Shown here: one piece after another, positions 1-12,081 of the stretch
Numbering within the stretch: the first letter of the stretch is position 1
How the letters are laid out: each line of letters starts with the position of its first letter
DNA from: Lutraria lutraria
Lineage: Eukaryota; Mollusca; Bivalvia; Venerida; Mactridae
Length of the DNA: 64,000 nucleotides
Assembly (NCBI GenBank): GCA_964023205.1
Contig: OZ026845.1
Span: 2,676,001-2,740,000, forward strand
Direction of reading: 5' to 3'
The notes under the pieces: model-generated
Database searches by the model: none
What the model saw: only the letters and a program-made list of their open reading frames with translations
What the model was told of the DNA's origin: nothing
Position numbers and translations under genes: made by a program

Positions 1-1217
1 GGCTTAGTGTCTCGTTTGGAACGATCTATGTCACACTGGTGAAAAAATGCACATTGCAAAATAAAAGAAACAGTCATATTTGTTATTATCCATTTTAAAA
101 GTCGTTTCTAACTTGAAACCAATGAATTAGGAGTTAACATTCTATCGGCTGTAAATTTACTACATTTGTAATAGTTTTCTTTTCAAAACACATTTAACTT
201 AACATATTAGTGATGAATAGTACTATTATGAATATACATTTTCGTATTATGTGACTTGCACGTCCATATGCTTGTGTGTTCAACTTGAGTTATTGCTTTG
301 CCTTGTAATATAGTAAAGGTACATTAGGCAAATATTGCCGCCCACTGATATATAGTAGAAATATATCTAAAAACAAGCGTAATAGGTGAGATGATTTATT
401 GTGGAACAATCGATAATGATAGAACTTTGGAGACAAATGTACTGCAAGTAGTATTTAAATTTGTTCAATAGATAAAGAGGAACTTTGGCACCTTTCATTG
501 ACAAATCAGAGCGTTGACGGCACTTTCTAAACATAAACGTCTCCCAAATATCACATTTCTGATATTTACCTTAAAGCCCCAATGTATCTTATCGCCCATA
601 CATGTATATATGTTTGAAAAACAACAACCAGACTTCCTGATATTAAAAAGTTCCCTAAAGAAAGAACAGTTGTCTCAAATTATTCGGCGTTTCCGTCACT
701 TGAATAAGAAAAGTAGCCGTAAAATGATATTCATTCTGTTTTATATGGACCATTTTACTTTGTCAATTTGTGATGACAACACATCGTTCTCGAAGTTTTG
801 TGTGGCTTTAAACAGCTGATAATAGATCCCGAAAGAAATCAATACAATAAAAAGCTTTTAAATGAACAAACAATGGTCGGCAACATTTTAAATAAAACAA
901 AACTGAGTACACGTTGTCTATTAACGTGCCTTGGTATTTGTTTTTATATCGAAATGATTCCCAAGCGCATATGATAATCACCTCACACACAAGCCTGAAT
1001 GCTTTGTAAACAAGAGGAACTGTTTTAAGTTTTAACAATTATTGCCACCTCACACACATGAATTATTTTTTGCTGATAAATCGTTTAGGAGTAAAGGGGT
1101 GATGACAGTAATGATGGAACGATAGTTGTGCGTAGCTCTCTGATTCAAACAACTGATCGTTTAAAACCCATCGACTGGTGGTTAAAACAGTTAGTTGTCA
1201 CATGAGTTTCGCTAAAT

Positions 1218-2896
1218 ATGTCGCGTTTTGTGTTGTTTTTAGCTGTTTTTGGGCTTCTTGCTGTGTGATAGTTCGTACGGACATACTAACGGTCACATGG
1301 AGAAACTGATGGAACATTTATTCAATGGAACATACAACAAACACTTCCGGTCATTACTGAATCAACGTGATATCATACAGGTTTTTTCTTTTTCTTTTGA
1401 TTTCAAAATTTGTTATCTTCAGTTTTTTTCAAATGAACACAGAAATACGTCAAATGCTGATAACATTAAACGACATTTGTTAAACTTCGGAAAACATGTG
1501 GGTCTTTTTGCAACATTATTGAGGGGTTCCCTATCTGACAAAGAAATACTTCAAAACCGTTTGATACCGTGAATTTCTTAATCCGGCTGTATTGTATGAC
1601 TTGGTTACGAATGAAAATTGTTAATCGGAATGGTTTGTAATACCATAATTTGACATTAGTTATAATTATATCTGTCTAAAAGCTATATGGCATATTAAAC
1701 AATTGATTGTCGATGAAAAATGTTTGAGATCACTATCGTTTGTAAAACATGAGGTTTGGTAATATGATATATTGATTGTGAATGACTTATTTCAGGTTAA
1801 TTTCATGCATATTTTGACGTCGGTTAAACATTTCGACATACAGACAGGCGAGTTAATTACCTTGTCTGTGTTCATCATCTCTTGGTATGATGAAATGTTA
1901 AGATGGGATCCCAGTGACTATGGAAACATAAGTGTTATATCAGTACCAAAAAGCCGCATTTGGAAACCAAAGATCGCATTAGCGAACGGATATTCAAATA
2001 AGGATATTTATATTGACGACGGCGATTTCTCACCAACATGGGTAACAAAGGAAGGGTTTGTTAATATGTACCCAGCAGGAAATTATAACGCAAACTGCAA
2101 AATTGACACAACATTTTACCCCTTTGACAAACATGAATGCGAATTTCTTTTGTAATAGGTAATCATCAGACATTTTAATTAAACATGAACATTCCATCTG
2201 GAAATATAGACATGAGTGGTTTTGTTGAAAACGTTGAATGGTTCGTCGAGTCTAAAGAATGTGTTGCATTTCCAGCTGACTATTCTGATTTCTTTATTCC
2301 TGCCATAAGGAGCACGTTGATTCTGAATCGTAGGCCTGTGTTTCAGTTAACAATGTATATGGCACCAATATCATTTCTATGGTTTTTGATTTTAATGAGT
2401 TCTTTCGTTCCGCCATCTTGTGGTTACAGTCTATTTGGCTTTTGAGTTTTTATTTTTAGCATTGGACGAGCACATCCCAAAAAACTCACTGAAGTTACCC
2501 CTGTGTGCGTATGAAAATATTATTATGAATTTTATGAGCGTCCTTGGAATATTGTACAACATCTACATTTTGTGCCTTGTGAACTCCACAAGAGAAGAAA
2601 TTTGGGCACCTAATTATCTAAAGAAGTTGGCTCTAAAAGACAAGAAGAGGAGACAACAACTCAAAGAAGAAAGGCGCTGCAATAAAAGTACTTTTGCAAT
2701 CGACGACGACATTCGCAATGATGTCTTTGTGGAAGAAAGTCCTGATAAAATAGAATCAGATGAATTGAAAAGTTTAACTGGATTTGACATTGCTAAAACG
2801 TCTGACAGACTTTATTTCCGCTTGAACATGATATACTATGTTCTATTTATTACTGCAAACAAGGTTGCTTTGTTGGTTGGCCCGATGAAAATGTAG
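1218..2896 (+). pseudogene. Cys-loop receptor (nAChR-like) pseudogene
   Basis: Exon 1 (1218-1380) and exon 2 (1796-2896) align end to end with the intact copies at 5387 and 12082, so the lesions can be read directly. Exon 1 has one extra base in the signal-peptide region (near 1250), which gives a TGA at about codon 17. Exon 2 lacks one base at about 2148, giving a TAA at 2153-2155 just after the Cys-loop. It also lacks 20 bp at about 2423, removing the TM1-TM2 linker and the start of the pore helix. The -1 and -20 changes plus one in-frame codon insertion return the distal part to the original frame, so TM3-TM4 read cleanly to the same terminal MKM-stop. The splice acceptor (TTTCAG, 1790-1795) survives. 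The loss looks fairly young because the rest remains open. Relic transcription cannot be judged from sequence. Confidence 0.9.
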
Positions 2897-3126
2897 ACAA
2901 ACAAACAAGCAGCAATACGCAAAATGCATGCCCATGGCAAAAAAGATTATAAAGGTTAAGTATTTTAGATTGCCATAGCATATTGAATAGCGTAAGGATC
3001 ATTCCATTTGGAATGTATAAAATAATTATAAAAAAGAACGCTCTTACTCAATATTTCAGCCTAAAAGGCCTTTCTGGATAAATTAAATGAAAACAAAACA
3101 ATTCAGTACGGTACAATGTTTTCAAG

Positions 3127-3151
3127 TATGTATGTATGTATGTATGTATGT
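3127..3151. repeat. (GTAT)n microsatellite
   Basis: About six uninterrupted GTAT units in the 3' flank of the pseudogene. The corresponding place after the intact copies has only a short GTATGTACGT remnant, so the tract expanded in this copy or shrank in the others. Confidence 0.85.
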
Positions 3152-5386
3152 AGATAGGTATGTGTGATTTGTGTTCTATCATGCTGTATACATTTATACA
3201 TGAATGTTTTACCGCTATTGTAACTTACCATGTATCCTTATAAGTCAGTTGACCTAATGGTATTCTAAACAATAAACTTTCAATCTTTCAACACATAAGA
3301 ATTATGTTATAATAATAATATTCAGGAATTATTTGACATTATTATGTCAGAGATTGATGGGACTACCTGGGTAAAATGATCGCGGCTTCGACTTATGTGT
3401 TTTACGTTTTTCGAGGATGCCTTTGAAATACATAATATATCTATATTAAACATACAGCAAACAGCACAATATAAAATATTTCAATTAAAGACATGTAACA
3501 TACCACTCAATATTGAGTTATAAGACACATAAAATATATAAAAAACCCATAATACTACAAGAACAGTACAACAACTTAAGAACAATGATAAGAAACAAAA
3601 TAAATGTAATAAGATTAAAAACAGTAGATAATTATGTCAATGATGAGGTTGTTAAGGTAGAAACCAGAAACGAACAAATGTAAATTTTGGTATTTTCTGT
3701 CCAAAAGAGAAAAATACTGAAAGTTGCCATGATTTATGTTTGTGTGTCGTAGAACAAATAGTGTAAACATATTTTTATATTCACTAATACAGAAAGAGAA
3801 CATACTTAAATAAGTTTACAGAATACGTTTTGAAAACTGAACAACCCTGGAGTCAATTTCTAAAATCTTCTTGTAAAAATAGCGTTCATTTTCACAACAC
3901 TTTCAAACGGTTTGGACAAGAAAAGTAAAAAAGCAGAGGGCCTACAGTGACAAAAATCTTAACCGGAGGTAGCCCTTTATATAAGGAGTTGCAACAGTTA
4001 TGTGGCTTTAGAAGAAAACGAAAAATAATGCACTTACGTGATGTTTTCCTTGTTCAATGGACAGAAAACGCGCTTGCAACGATAACATTGTGACGTCACT
4101 AGGTCGTGTTGATTCCCATCACTGTACCTGTCACCAATATAAATAGTACAAATGATATGACTTATAGAGATAGCAAATATCTAAATAAAATATTACATAA
4201 CATTGGAGAAAGAATTATACATGTAACGCATTTTGTTCTCACTTCAAATGCTTCAATAGAGCAACATCGCTAATCTTCATGTCGCTTTTCCTATTAGACA
4301 GATAGTAAAATGTTAATTGGCATGAAGAAATATAGACTTTCTCGCTGAATATGAAATATGCAGATATGCTTTTTTGAGATCATAACAAAGTGATATTCAT
4401 CTTCAATATTGTCGCAAATAGTGTCTTAGATCCCTAGGTATACCGAGTTCTCTCCCTTTTCAATAAACACACTCTTAAGAATATTTTAAGAATACTTTTC
4501 TTACTGAAAAATATGATATGAAATTAATTCATTATTCTAGTTCTGTGTTTGTCAACCAAGATTTTTGCCATTTTATAAGTATTGATGTTGCAGCATCTTG
4601 TCATATAAAAAGTAGTCGTAAAATGACATTTTCTATTTTGACTGGAAGTAAAAATGCTTCATTGTTTACAATTGAAAACCAGCGAACATACCCGATAAGC
4701 ACTTCGTAAATGATTAATATTGCGTGTATAATCAGAATCATGTTTTGGAAATAAGACACCCCTCAGTTGCCGAACGTACAATCATGCATTTAACGATGCG
4801 CTACATAACATTATATAAACATGCGGAATGTCATCGCACCAGAACATTCCCTAACAGTAAAATAAAAGAAAACTATCGATTGTGGTACGAAGCTAAAAAT
4901 AATCTCAGTCAACGACCGTGTAATTATTCAGCTTTGACAGTTTAGTAAAATCACACAATACATGTCCATCATTTACAATTCATATGTTTTTATTACTGTA
5001 ACAGTTTGTGTAAATAAAGTATTGAATTGAAAATTGAATTGATAAAATTAACGTGATTCGGTATTTGTTTTTATATCGAAATGATTCCCAATCGCGTAAA
5101 ATAATCAATGCATTTTCAAGACACATAATACCAAATGCATTTGCGCCCGGATGAGCTATAAAAGCTTGTCACCTCACACACAAGCCTGAATGCTTTGTAA
5201 ACAAGAGGGACTGTTTTAAGTTTTAACAGAATTATTTTTTGCGGACAAATTGTTGAGAAGTAAAGGGGTGATGACAGTAATGATGGAACGATAGTTGTGC
5301 GTAGCTCTCTGATTCAAATAAATGATCGTTTAAAAGCCATCGATTGGTGGTAAAACAGTTAGTTGGCACGTTGACTATCGCTAAAT

Positions 5387-7064
5387 ATGTCGCGTTTAGT
5401 GTCGCTTTTAGCAGTTTTTGGTTTCTTTCTGTGTGATAGTTCGTACGGACATACTTATGGTCACATGGAGAAACTGATGGAACATTTATTCAATGGAACA
5501 TACAACAAATACTTCCGGCCGTTACTAAATCAAAGTGATGTCATAGAGGTTGGTTTCATTTCATAATTTGTAACGCAATTCGTACAACTTCGGGAAACAT
5601 GTGTGTCTCTTTGCCAGAAGTACGAGGGGTTTAACAAAGTTGTCTATCTTATTTTCTGTTTAAAAACTGTCAGTGCTTAAAAAGAGGTAATTTACGACCG
5701 TTTGATACCGGGTAGCTTATATTCAGGACTGTCAGGTACTAAGTGAAAATTGATTAATAGAACTTTTGTTTGTAAAACCAATATTTGTGGTTAGTTATAA
5801 TTATATCTGTCTAAACGCTAAATGGCATAAAACATTGATTACCAAAAAGCATTGCTTGAAATAACTTTCGTTTTCAAAGCATTATATTTGTTTGTATAAT
5901 ACATTGGTTGTGATTTCCTTTCTTCTACGTTCTTGTGTATTTCAGGTTAATTTCACGCATATTTTGATGTCGGTTAAACATTTCGACATACAGACAGGCG
6001 AGTTAATTACCTTGTCTGCGTTCATCCTCTCTTGGTATGATGAAATGTTAACATGGGAGACCAGTGACTATGGAAACATAAGAATTATTTCAGTACCAAA
6101 AAGCCGCATTTGGCAACCAAAGATCGCATTAGCGCACGGATATTCAAATAAGGATGTCTATATTGACGACAGTGATATCTCACCAGCTTGGGTAACAAAC
6201 GAAGGTTTTGTTCGTATATACCCAGGAGGAAATTACAACGCAAAGTGCAAAATTGACACAACATTTTATCCCCTTGACGAACATGAATGCGAGTTCCTTT
6301 TTATTATAGGTAAGTATCAGACATTTGAATTAAACATGAACATTCCATCTGGAAATATAGACATGAGTGGTTTTGTTGAAAACGTTGAATGGTTCGTCGA
6401 GTCTAAAAAATGTGTAGCATTTCCAGCTGACTATTCTGATTTCTTTGTTCCTGCCATAAGGAGCACGTTGATTCTGAATCGTAGGCCTGTGTTTCAGTTA
6501 ACAATGTATTTCACACCAATATCATTTCTATGGTTTTTGATCTTAATGAGTTCTTTCGTTCCGCCATCTTGTGGTGAAAGACTGTCATATGTGGTTACAG
6601 TCTATTTGGCTTTTGAGTTTTTGTTTTTAGCATTGGACGAGCACATCCCAAAAAACTCACTGAAGTTACCCCTGTATGCGTATGAAAATATTATTGTGAA
6701 TTTTATGAGCGTCCTTGGAATATTGTACAACATCTACATTCTTTGTCTTGTGGATTCCTCAAGAGGAGAAATTTGGTCACCAAATGCTTTAAAGAAGTTG
6801 GCTCTAAAAGACAAGAAGAGGAGAGCACAGCTCAATGAAGAAAAGCGATGCAATAAAAATGCTGTTGCAATCGAAGACAATCGTAATGAGGCTTTTGCTG
6901 AAGAGAGTCCCGATAAAATAGAATCAGATGAATTGAATAATTTAACTGGAATTGACATTGCCAAAACGTCTGACAGACTTTATTTCCGCTTTAACATGAT
7001 ATACTTTATTATCTTTATTACTGCAAACACGGTTGCTTTGCTGATTGGACCGATGAAAATGTAG
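5387..7064 (+). CDS. Divergent Cys-loop (nicotinic-like) receptor subunit, copy B
   Basis: Two exons, 5387-5548 and 5946-7064, with a GT...TTTCAG intron, give a 426-aa protein. It begins with a signal peptide (MSRLVSLLAVFGFFLCDSSYG). The ligand-binding domain has the motifs FRPLLNQSDVIEV and WETSDYGN, and a Cys-loop of two Cys 13 residues apart around FYPLDEHEC. TM1 follows RRPVFQLTMY. GERLS precedes TM2, which has Leu at 9' and an unusual Glu at 12'. TM3 is near NIIVNFMSVLGILYNIYIL, then a charged ~80-aa loop, then TM4 ending GPMKM. NGT, NQS and NFT are possible N-glycosylation sites. The GER motif predicts a cation channel. The vicinal Cys pair of loop C is absent (single SKKC), and the loop A Tyr and loop B Trp are not evident, so classical acetylcholine binding is doubtful. 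The ATG is chosen for the signal peptide and matching exon phase; an in-frame stretch upstream of 5946 is intron. Confidence 0.92.
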
Positions 7065-7105
7065 ACAAACAAGCAGAATTATGCAAAAACCATGCCCATG
7101 GCAAA

Positions 7106-7111
7106 AATAAA
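7106..7111 (+). other. Polyadenylation signal, receptor copy B
   Basis: AATAAA 42 bases after the stop codon, in a run also present after copy C (13801-13806). The pseudogene has lost the exact hexamer here (AAAAAAGAT). Confidence 0.55.
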
Positions 7112-9885
7112 TGATAAAAATTGAGTATTGTATGATTGCAATAGCATATTGAATAGCGTTCGGATCATTCAATTTGGAACGTATGAAATAATTATAAAAA
7201 ATAATGCTCTTATTCAATATTTCGGCCTAAAAAGACCTTTCTCAATATATAGAATGAAAACAAAATATTTCAGTATGCTACAATGTTTTCACGTATGTAC
7301 GTTAGTAGATATGTATGTGTGCTTTGTGTTCTATCATAACGTGTGCATTTATACCTGGACCTTTAAGCGCTATTGTAACTTACCATGTTATTTTATAGGT
7401 CAGTTGATCTATCGGTATTCTAAACAATACACTTTGTGTTATAATCATAATACATGTATTTAGGAATTACAAAAATGCATTTGGTATTTGCTAGAGATTG
7501 ATTGGACAACCTGCTTCGACTTAAGCATTTTGGGTTTTCCGTGGATTCCTTTGAAATATATATATTTAATAAACATACAGCTAACAGACCAAAATAAAAT
7601 ATTTCAGTAAAAGACATATAAAATGCCATTCAATATTGAGTTATAAGAGACATAAAATCACACAAAAAACACAATACTACAAAAACAGTACAACAACTTA
7701 AGAACAATGACAAGGACCAAAAATTAATGTAATAGATTTAAAACAGTATATATGTCAATGATTTGCATTAATCGTCCAAAGATTTTTTTCCGCTGTAAAA
7801 TTGTGATACAGATGAAGAGCAATAACCAATTTACATATTTGTGTTCTTGAAAAGAAATAATCTCCCTTAGGTTCAGGCAAAATTGCAACTTCTCTCAATT
7901 ACTTATAGAACTAGTACAGAAAATACTGTCAGTGAACTTAAAGTAGGTAGAGGTAGGAAACGAGCGTCAAGGCAAATATGTCAATTTGTGTATTTTCTGT
8001 CCAAAAGAGGAAATACTGAAAGTTGCCATGATTTTCTAATTGTTTGTTGTAGAAAAATAGCGGAAACAAAATATTTTAAATAGTTTGAAAACAGTTTTGC
8101 AGAATGTGTTTTGAAAACTGAACACTATTTAAAAAAATATCGATTTAATAAGCAAAATGCAATTGGGTTTGATCTTCCTGACATATTCTATGCATGGAGT
8201 TTTTGTGTCCGCTGTGGGACGGTGTGTTCATTCATTCTGAATTACACCAAGCTAACAAGATATTTGTATTTCGAAATATTGTTATGAAATTATTTTATGA
8301 TAACATTAATGAATATTTTTCTTATCGCACCACATGTATAGTTGATATTTAATGCAATGGAGACATATTCAGCTGATTCGACCTTGATTGCTTGTTACGT
8401 TTTGTCAATAGCAATTTCTGCTTCATATATATTGCGTCAAGGAAGAAGTTTCCTATTGGTACAATGAATTCCATAGCGGCAGAATCATTAATTTACTTTG
8501 CAGACTGGACTCATTTTCCTAAAAAGGCTACAACTAGACTCTAGTATTTATCGAACCCTTCAGACAGACGAACAAACAATGAGATGAACTGTCTGAAAGA
8601 TGGACAGACGTCTCTTTCTGCATGTAAAACAGTTTTGCTGAATTACTCAATTCGTTTATTCAAAGATACCAATTCCTGTCACCATTACATATAGCACAAA
8701 ATGTATGATTGATAGAAATGGCAAATATCTAAAGAAAATATCAAATAACATTGCTCTCACTTCAAATGATCAATAGAGCAACTTCGCTGATCGCCTGAAC
8801 TTATCACTTTCCCTATTAGACAGGTAGTAAAATGTTAACTGACATGAAGAAATATAGACTTTCTCGATAAAAAATAAAATAAATAAACCATGCTATTTTG
8901 ATACTATAACAAAGTGGTATTTATCTTCAACATTGTAGCAAAATAAATAGTGTTCTAGATACTAGTAGTTAAAGTTCTCTCTTCATTTTGTAAAACTGTA
9001 TCAAGCGTTTTAGATAACTGAATTTATCTCGTGTTTATTTTTTAAAGTATTCCGGTTTGGGAGTAAGCTTGTTTATCGATAAACATGATTCTGTTTTTCT
9101 ATGGATCTTCTAATCCAGTTTGGGAAATGTGTAATGTGGCACGCCGACACCAAAATCTGGAGGGGTGTGCTGGAGGTGTGTGCTCAATTCCGGGTGGTAG
9201 GGGATCGTGGGCACTCAAGGGGGTAGAAATGTACAATTAATTTTTGTTATATTCGATCTTTTTTTTCGGTATGTTGATGTATGATAATTGATGTGATTCA
9301 TGTCAATTACTTTGTGAACCGTTTAGAATGTAAATTTTGGAGGGTTGAGTGCTATCCTTGTTGGGCTAGTTTGAGGTTTTTATTAAGATTCTGCGATTCA
9401 TTGTGGTTGTATATATGCGTGCATTGGAGTTTGTCGTAATGATTAATTAAAAACTAGAATCTATGTAGTTTGCGTGGCAAGGCGGATTTTTTGCATCTGG
9501 TGTGTCCTGGGATCCGTTCTTTGCTTTCTATTAATTAGTAGCGATAGTATTAATGTTTCAACAGATGCCCCTGAGGGAATAATTATGTCTACTGTAGCTG
9601 ATAAAAATAAACCGTAATTACTTTGTGAAACAAAACATTGAAGAGTAACAATCCATAGTTGTATACCGTGCATGCTTGTTTTACATTACTTATTTGGGTA
9701 TCTATATATGTATATGGGACTGATGTAATAAAGTTTTCTGTACCAGTTTCAGTTTAATTGTGCATGGGTTTGATTTCTTTGTTTTGCAATGAAATAAGTT
9801 CAACTTATCCGTTTAAATGCTGTAAATATATTTCACAGTGTATACGGAAATACCCGACGATTTACCGAAGCACTGTTGGTTAATA
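7112..9885. other. Spacer between receptor copy B and foldback element
   Basis: No ORF resembling a known protein. The first ~1.8 kb is alignable to the spacer after the pseudogene, so it is old tandem-unit sequence. After about 9000 that similarity stops and a G-rich stretch (9150-9230) begins. No RNA gene recognised. Confidence 0.6.
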
Positions 9886-10975
9886 CCCCAATCACACCAG
9901 GGCTACGTTTGCACTACGTCCACTACGTCCTGACAGGGCGTGGCAAGAACCTGATTAACGTGATGAGGACGCAGTAGGAACCGGTTCAAGCGTGGTATGG
10001 TCTTCGTGGACGTGAAGGACATGATGGAACTTTTGACATGTAAAAAAATAACGTGGCGGGGACGTGGTCAAATTAGAACGCAGTGTTTACGTAGTAAGAA
10101 CGTAACAGGAACGTGACTAAAACCTAGTTGGAACTTCATTGACGCAGAAGAAGCGTGGTGCGGACTTGAAAAGAGAGCAAGCGATTTTCACCGCGTTGTC
10201 ACTGGGTCGTTACTACGCTTTTGTTACGTCAATGAAGTTCTCACTACGTGTATGCTAAGACCATAGTACGTCCATATCACGTTAAAGAAGACTGCACTAG
10301 GTTGTAATTTTTGTCCGTCACGTCTTTAGTACGTTTGCAACATGTGACCAGTATGTTCCTGTCAGGTTCTGAGCAATTGATATAACTACTGGATTCATAC
10401 CCCATTCTTTCATTTCCAGTCAAATATATGTTAACAATGAATGGAATTTGTTATTTTACCAGGACAACAAGCCATTTTGGATGCTCAAATTGCCATTTTC
10501 TAAATACGAAATATAAGAAAAGGGAACATGAAACAACCTAGATTATGTTGTGTTAGTACATTGTAGTTAATACATGGCTATCAGCAGAAAGAACACTTCT
10601 GTTCGGCCATCATGACCAGTTAAAATAAATGGACATATGGTACAGTATACATACGGAGCTAGTAAATACAATGAGGACTTGGGACCTACTAGGGAGAGCG
10701 CAGTTCAGTCTGCATGGACGTAGTGAGCACGTAATTGGGATGTAGTATAAACGCAATAGACCTGGTGACAACGGGAAGCTGCACGTGTAATGAACTTACT
10801 GGGAACGTGATAGACGCAGTGAGAACCTGACAAAGACGTTGTAAGGACGTAGTGAGAACCTGGGTACATCGTTTCTTTTCGAATTTGACCCCGTCCCCGC
10901 CACGTCCATCAAAATGTTCAGGACGTGATGGGAACTTTGCGAGCGTGGTGTGGACGTGCTCTAGTGTGATAGGGG
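9886..10975. mobile_element. Foldback DNA element, copy 1
   Basis: The ends are inverted: CCCCAATCACACCAGGGC at the left and the complement of GCCCCTATCACACTAGAGC at the right. Inverted similarity continues inward for hundreds of bases; for example ACGTGGCGGGGACGTGG near 10052 pairs with CCCCGTCCCCGCCACGT near 10890. The arms are packed with degenerate ACGTAGTGAGAACSTG-like modules, so each arm is itself a decayed short-period repeat. No ORF, and no convincing target-site duplication (TSD). Known foldback elements move non-autonomously. Confidence 0.75.
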
Positions 10976-12081
10976 CAAGTATTTGATATGAGCTACATTT
11001 GATTTTGGTTATTTTACATTATAAAAAACTTAGGCCTTCAACATCCGGTGATGTGCATCTGTCGCCATTTTCTCCAGCGTGCACGGCCGTTCAACATCTG
11101 GTACTGTCGCAAATAGTGTCTTAGATCCCTAGGTATACCGAGTTCTCTCCCTTTTCAATAAACACACTCTTAAGAATATTTTAAGAATACTTTTCTTACT
11201 GAAAAATATGATATGAAATTAATTCATTATTCTAGTTCTGTGTTTGTCAACCAAGATTTTTGCCATTTTATAAGTATTGATGTTGCAGCATCTTGTCATA
11301 TAAAAAGTAGTCGTAAAATGACATTTTCTATTTTGACTGGAAGTAAAAATGCTTCATTGTTTACAATTGAAAACCAGCGAACATACCCGATAAGCACTTC
11401 GTAAATGATTAATATTGCGTGTATAATCAGAATCATGTTTTGGAAATAAGACACCCCTCAGTTGCCGAACGTACAATCATGCATTTAACGATGCGCTACA
11501 TAACATTATATAAACATGCGGAATGTCATCGCACCAGAACATTCCCTAACAGTAAAATAAAAGAAAACTATCGATTGTGGTACGAAGCTAAAAATAATCT
11601 CAGTCAACGACCGTGTAATTATTCAGCTTTGACAGTTTAGTAAAATCACACAATACATGTCCATCATTTACAATTCATATGTTTTTATTACTGTAACAGT
11701 TTGTGTAAATAAAGTATTGAATTGAAAATTGAATTGATAAAATTAACGTGATTCGGTATTTGTTTTTATATCGAAATGATTCCCAATCGCGTAAAATAAT
11801 CAATGCATTTTCAAGACACATAATACCAAATGCATTTGCGCCCGGATGAGCTATAAAAGCTTGTCACCTCACACACAAGCCTGAATGCTTTGTAAACAAG
11901 AGGGACTGTTTTAAGTTTTAACAGAATTATTTTTTGCGGACAAATTGTTGAGAAGTAAAGGGGTGATGACAGTAATGATGGAACGATAGTTGTGCGTAGC
12001 TCTCTGATTCAAATAAATGATCGTTTAAAAGCCATCGATTGGTGGTAAAACAGTTAGTTGGCACGTTGACTATCGCTAAAT

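Larger units (their letters stand above)
500..4410 (+). repeat. Diverged first copy of the receptor-gene tandem unit
   Basis: Blocks before and after the pseudogene match, with many substitutions and indels, the flanks of the second gene copy. About 690-800 resembles about 4590-4690, 910-1250 resembles 5050-5430, 3410-3550 resembles 7540-7670, and 4200-4440 resembles 8780-8960. This is an older tandem duplication of roughly 4 kb carrying a whole gene with UTR and spacer. The left limit is uncertain, and 1-500 shows nothing I recognise. Confidence 0.75.
4411..11105 (+). repeat. Tandem duplication unit 1 (6695 bp)
   Basis: Every base I compared between here and 11106-17800 lies at a constant offset of 6695 bp. 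I saw only three substitutions: 7171 a / 13866 c, 8125 c / 14820 a, and 10046 a / 16741 t. The unit holds about 1 kb upstream of the receptor gene, the gene, 2.8 kb of spacer and a foldback element. The junction shares only the trinucleotide TGT with the two outer borders. At 7171 the old copy A supports c as ancestral, so unit 1 carries the derived base there. Confidence 0.95.

Noticed and set aside
4518..4945. 63-aa and 73-aa ORFs upstream of copies B and C as small genes
   Set aside because: They are duplicated with the unit, but the corresponding region before copy A does not keep the frames, so there is no sign of selection.
5892..5945. N-terminal extension MYNTLVVISFLLRSCVFQ on copy B
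   Set aside because: It has no ATG (TTG start), lies directly before a TTTCAG acceptor, and exon 1 at 5387 supplies a signal peptide in matching phase.
6317..6322. GTAAGT within exon 2 of receptor copy B as an intron donor
   Set aside because: The frame reads through (FIIGKYQTFELNMNIP), aligning with the family strand after the Cys-loop. No acceptor follows at a sensible place.
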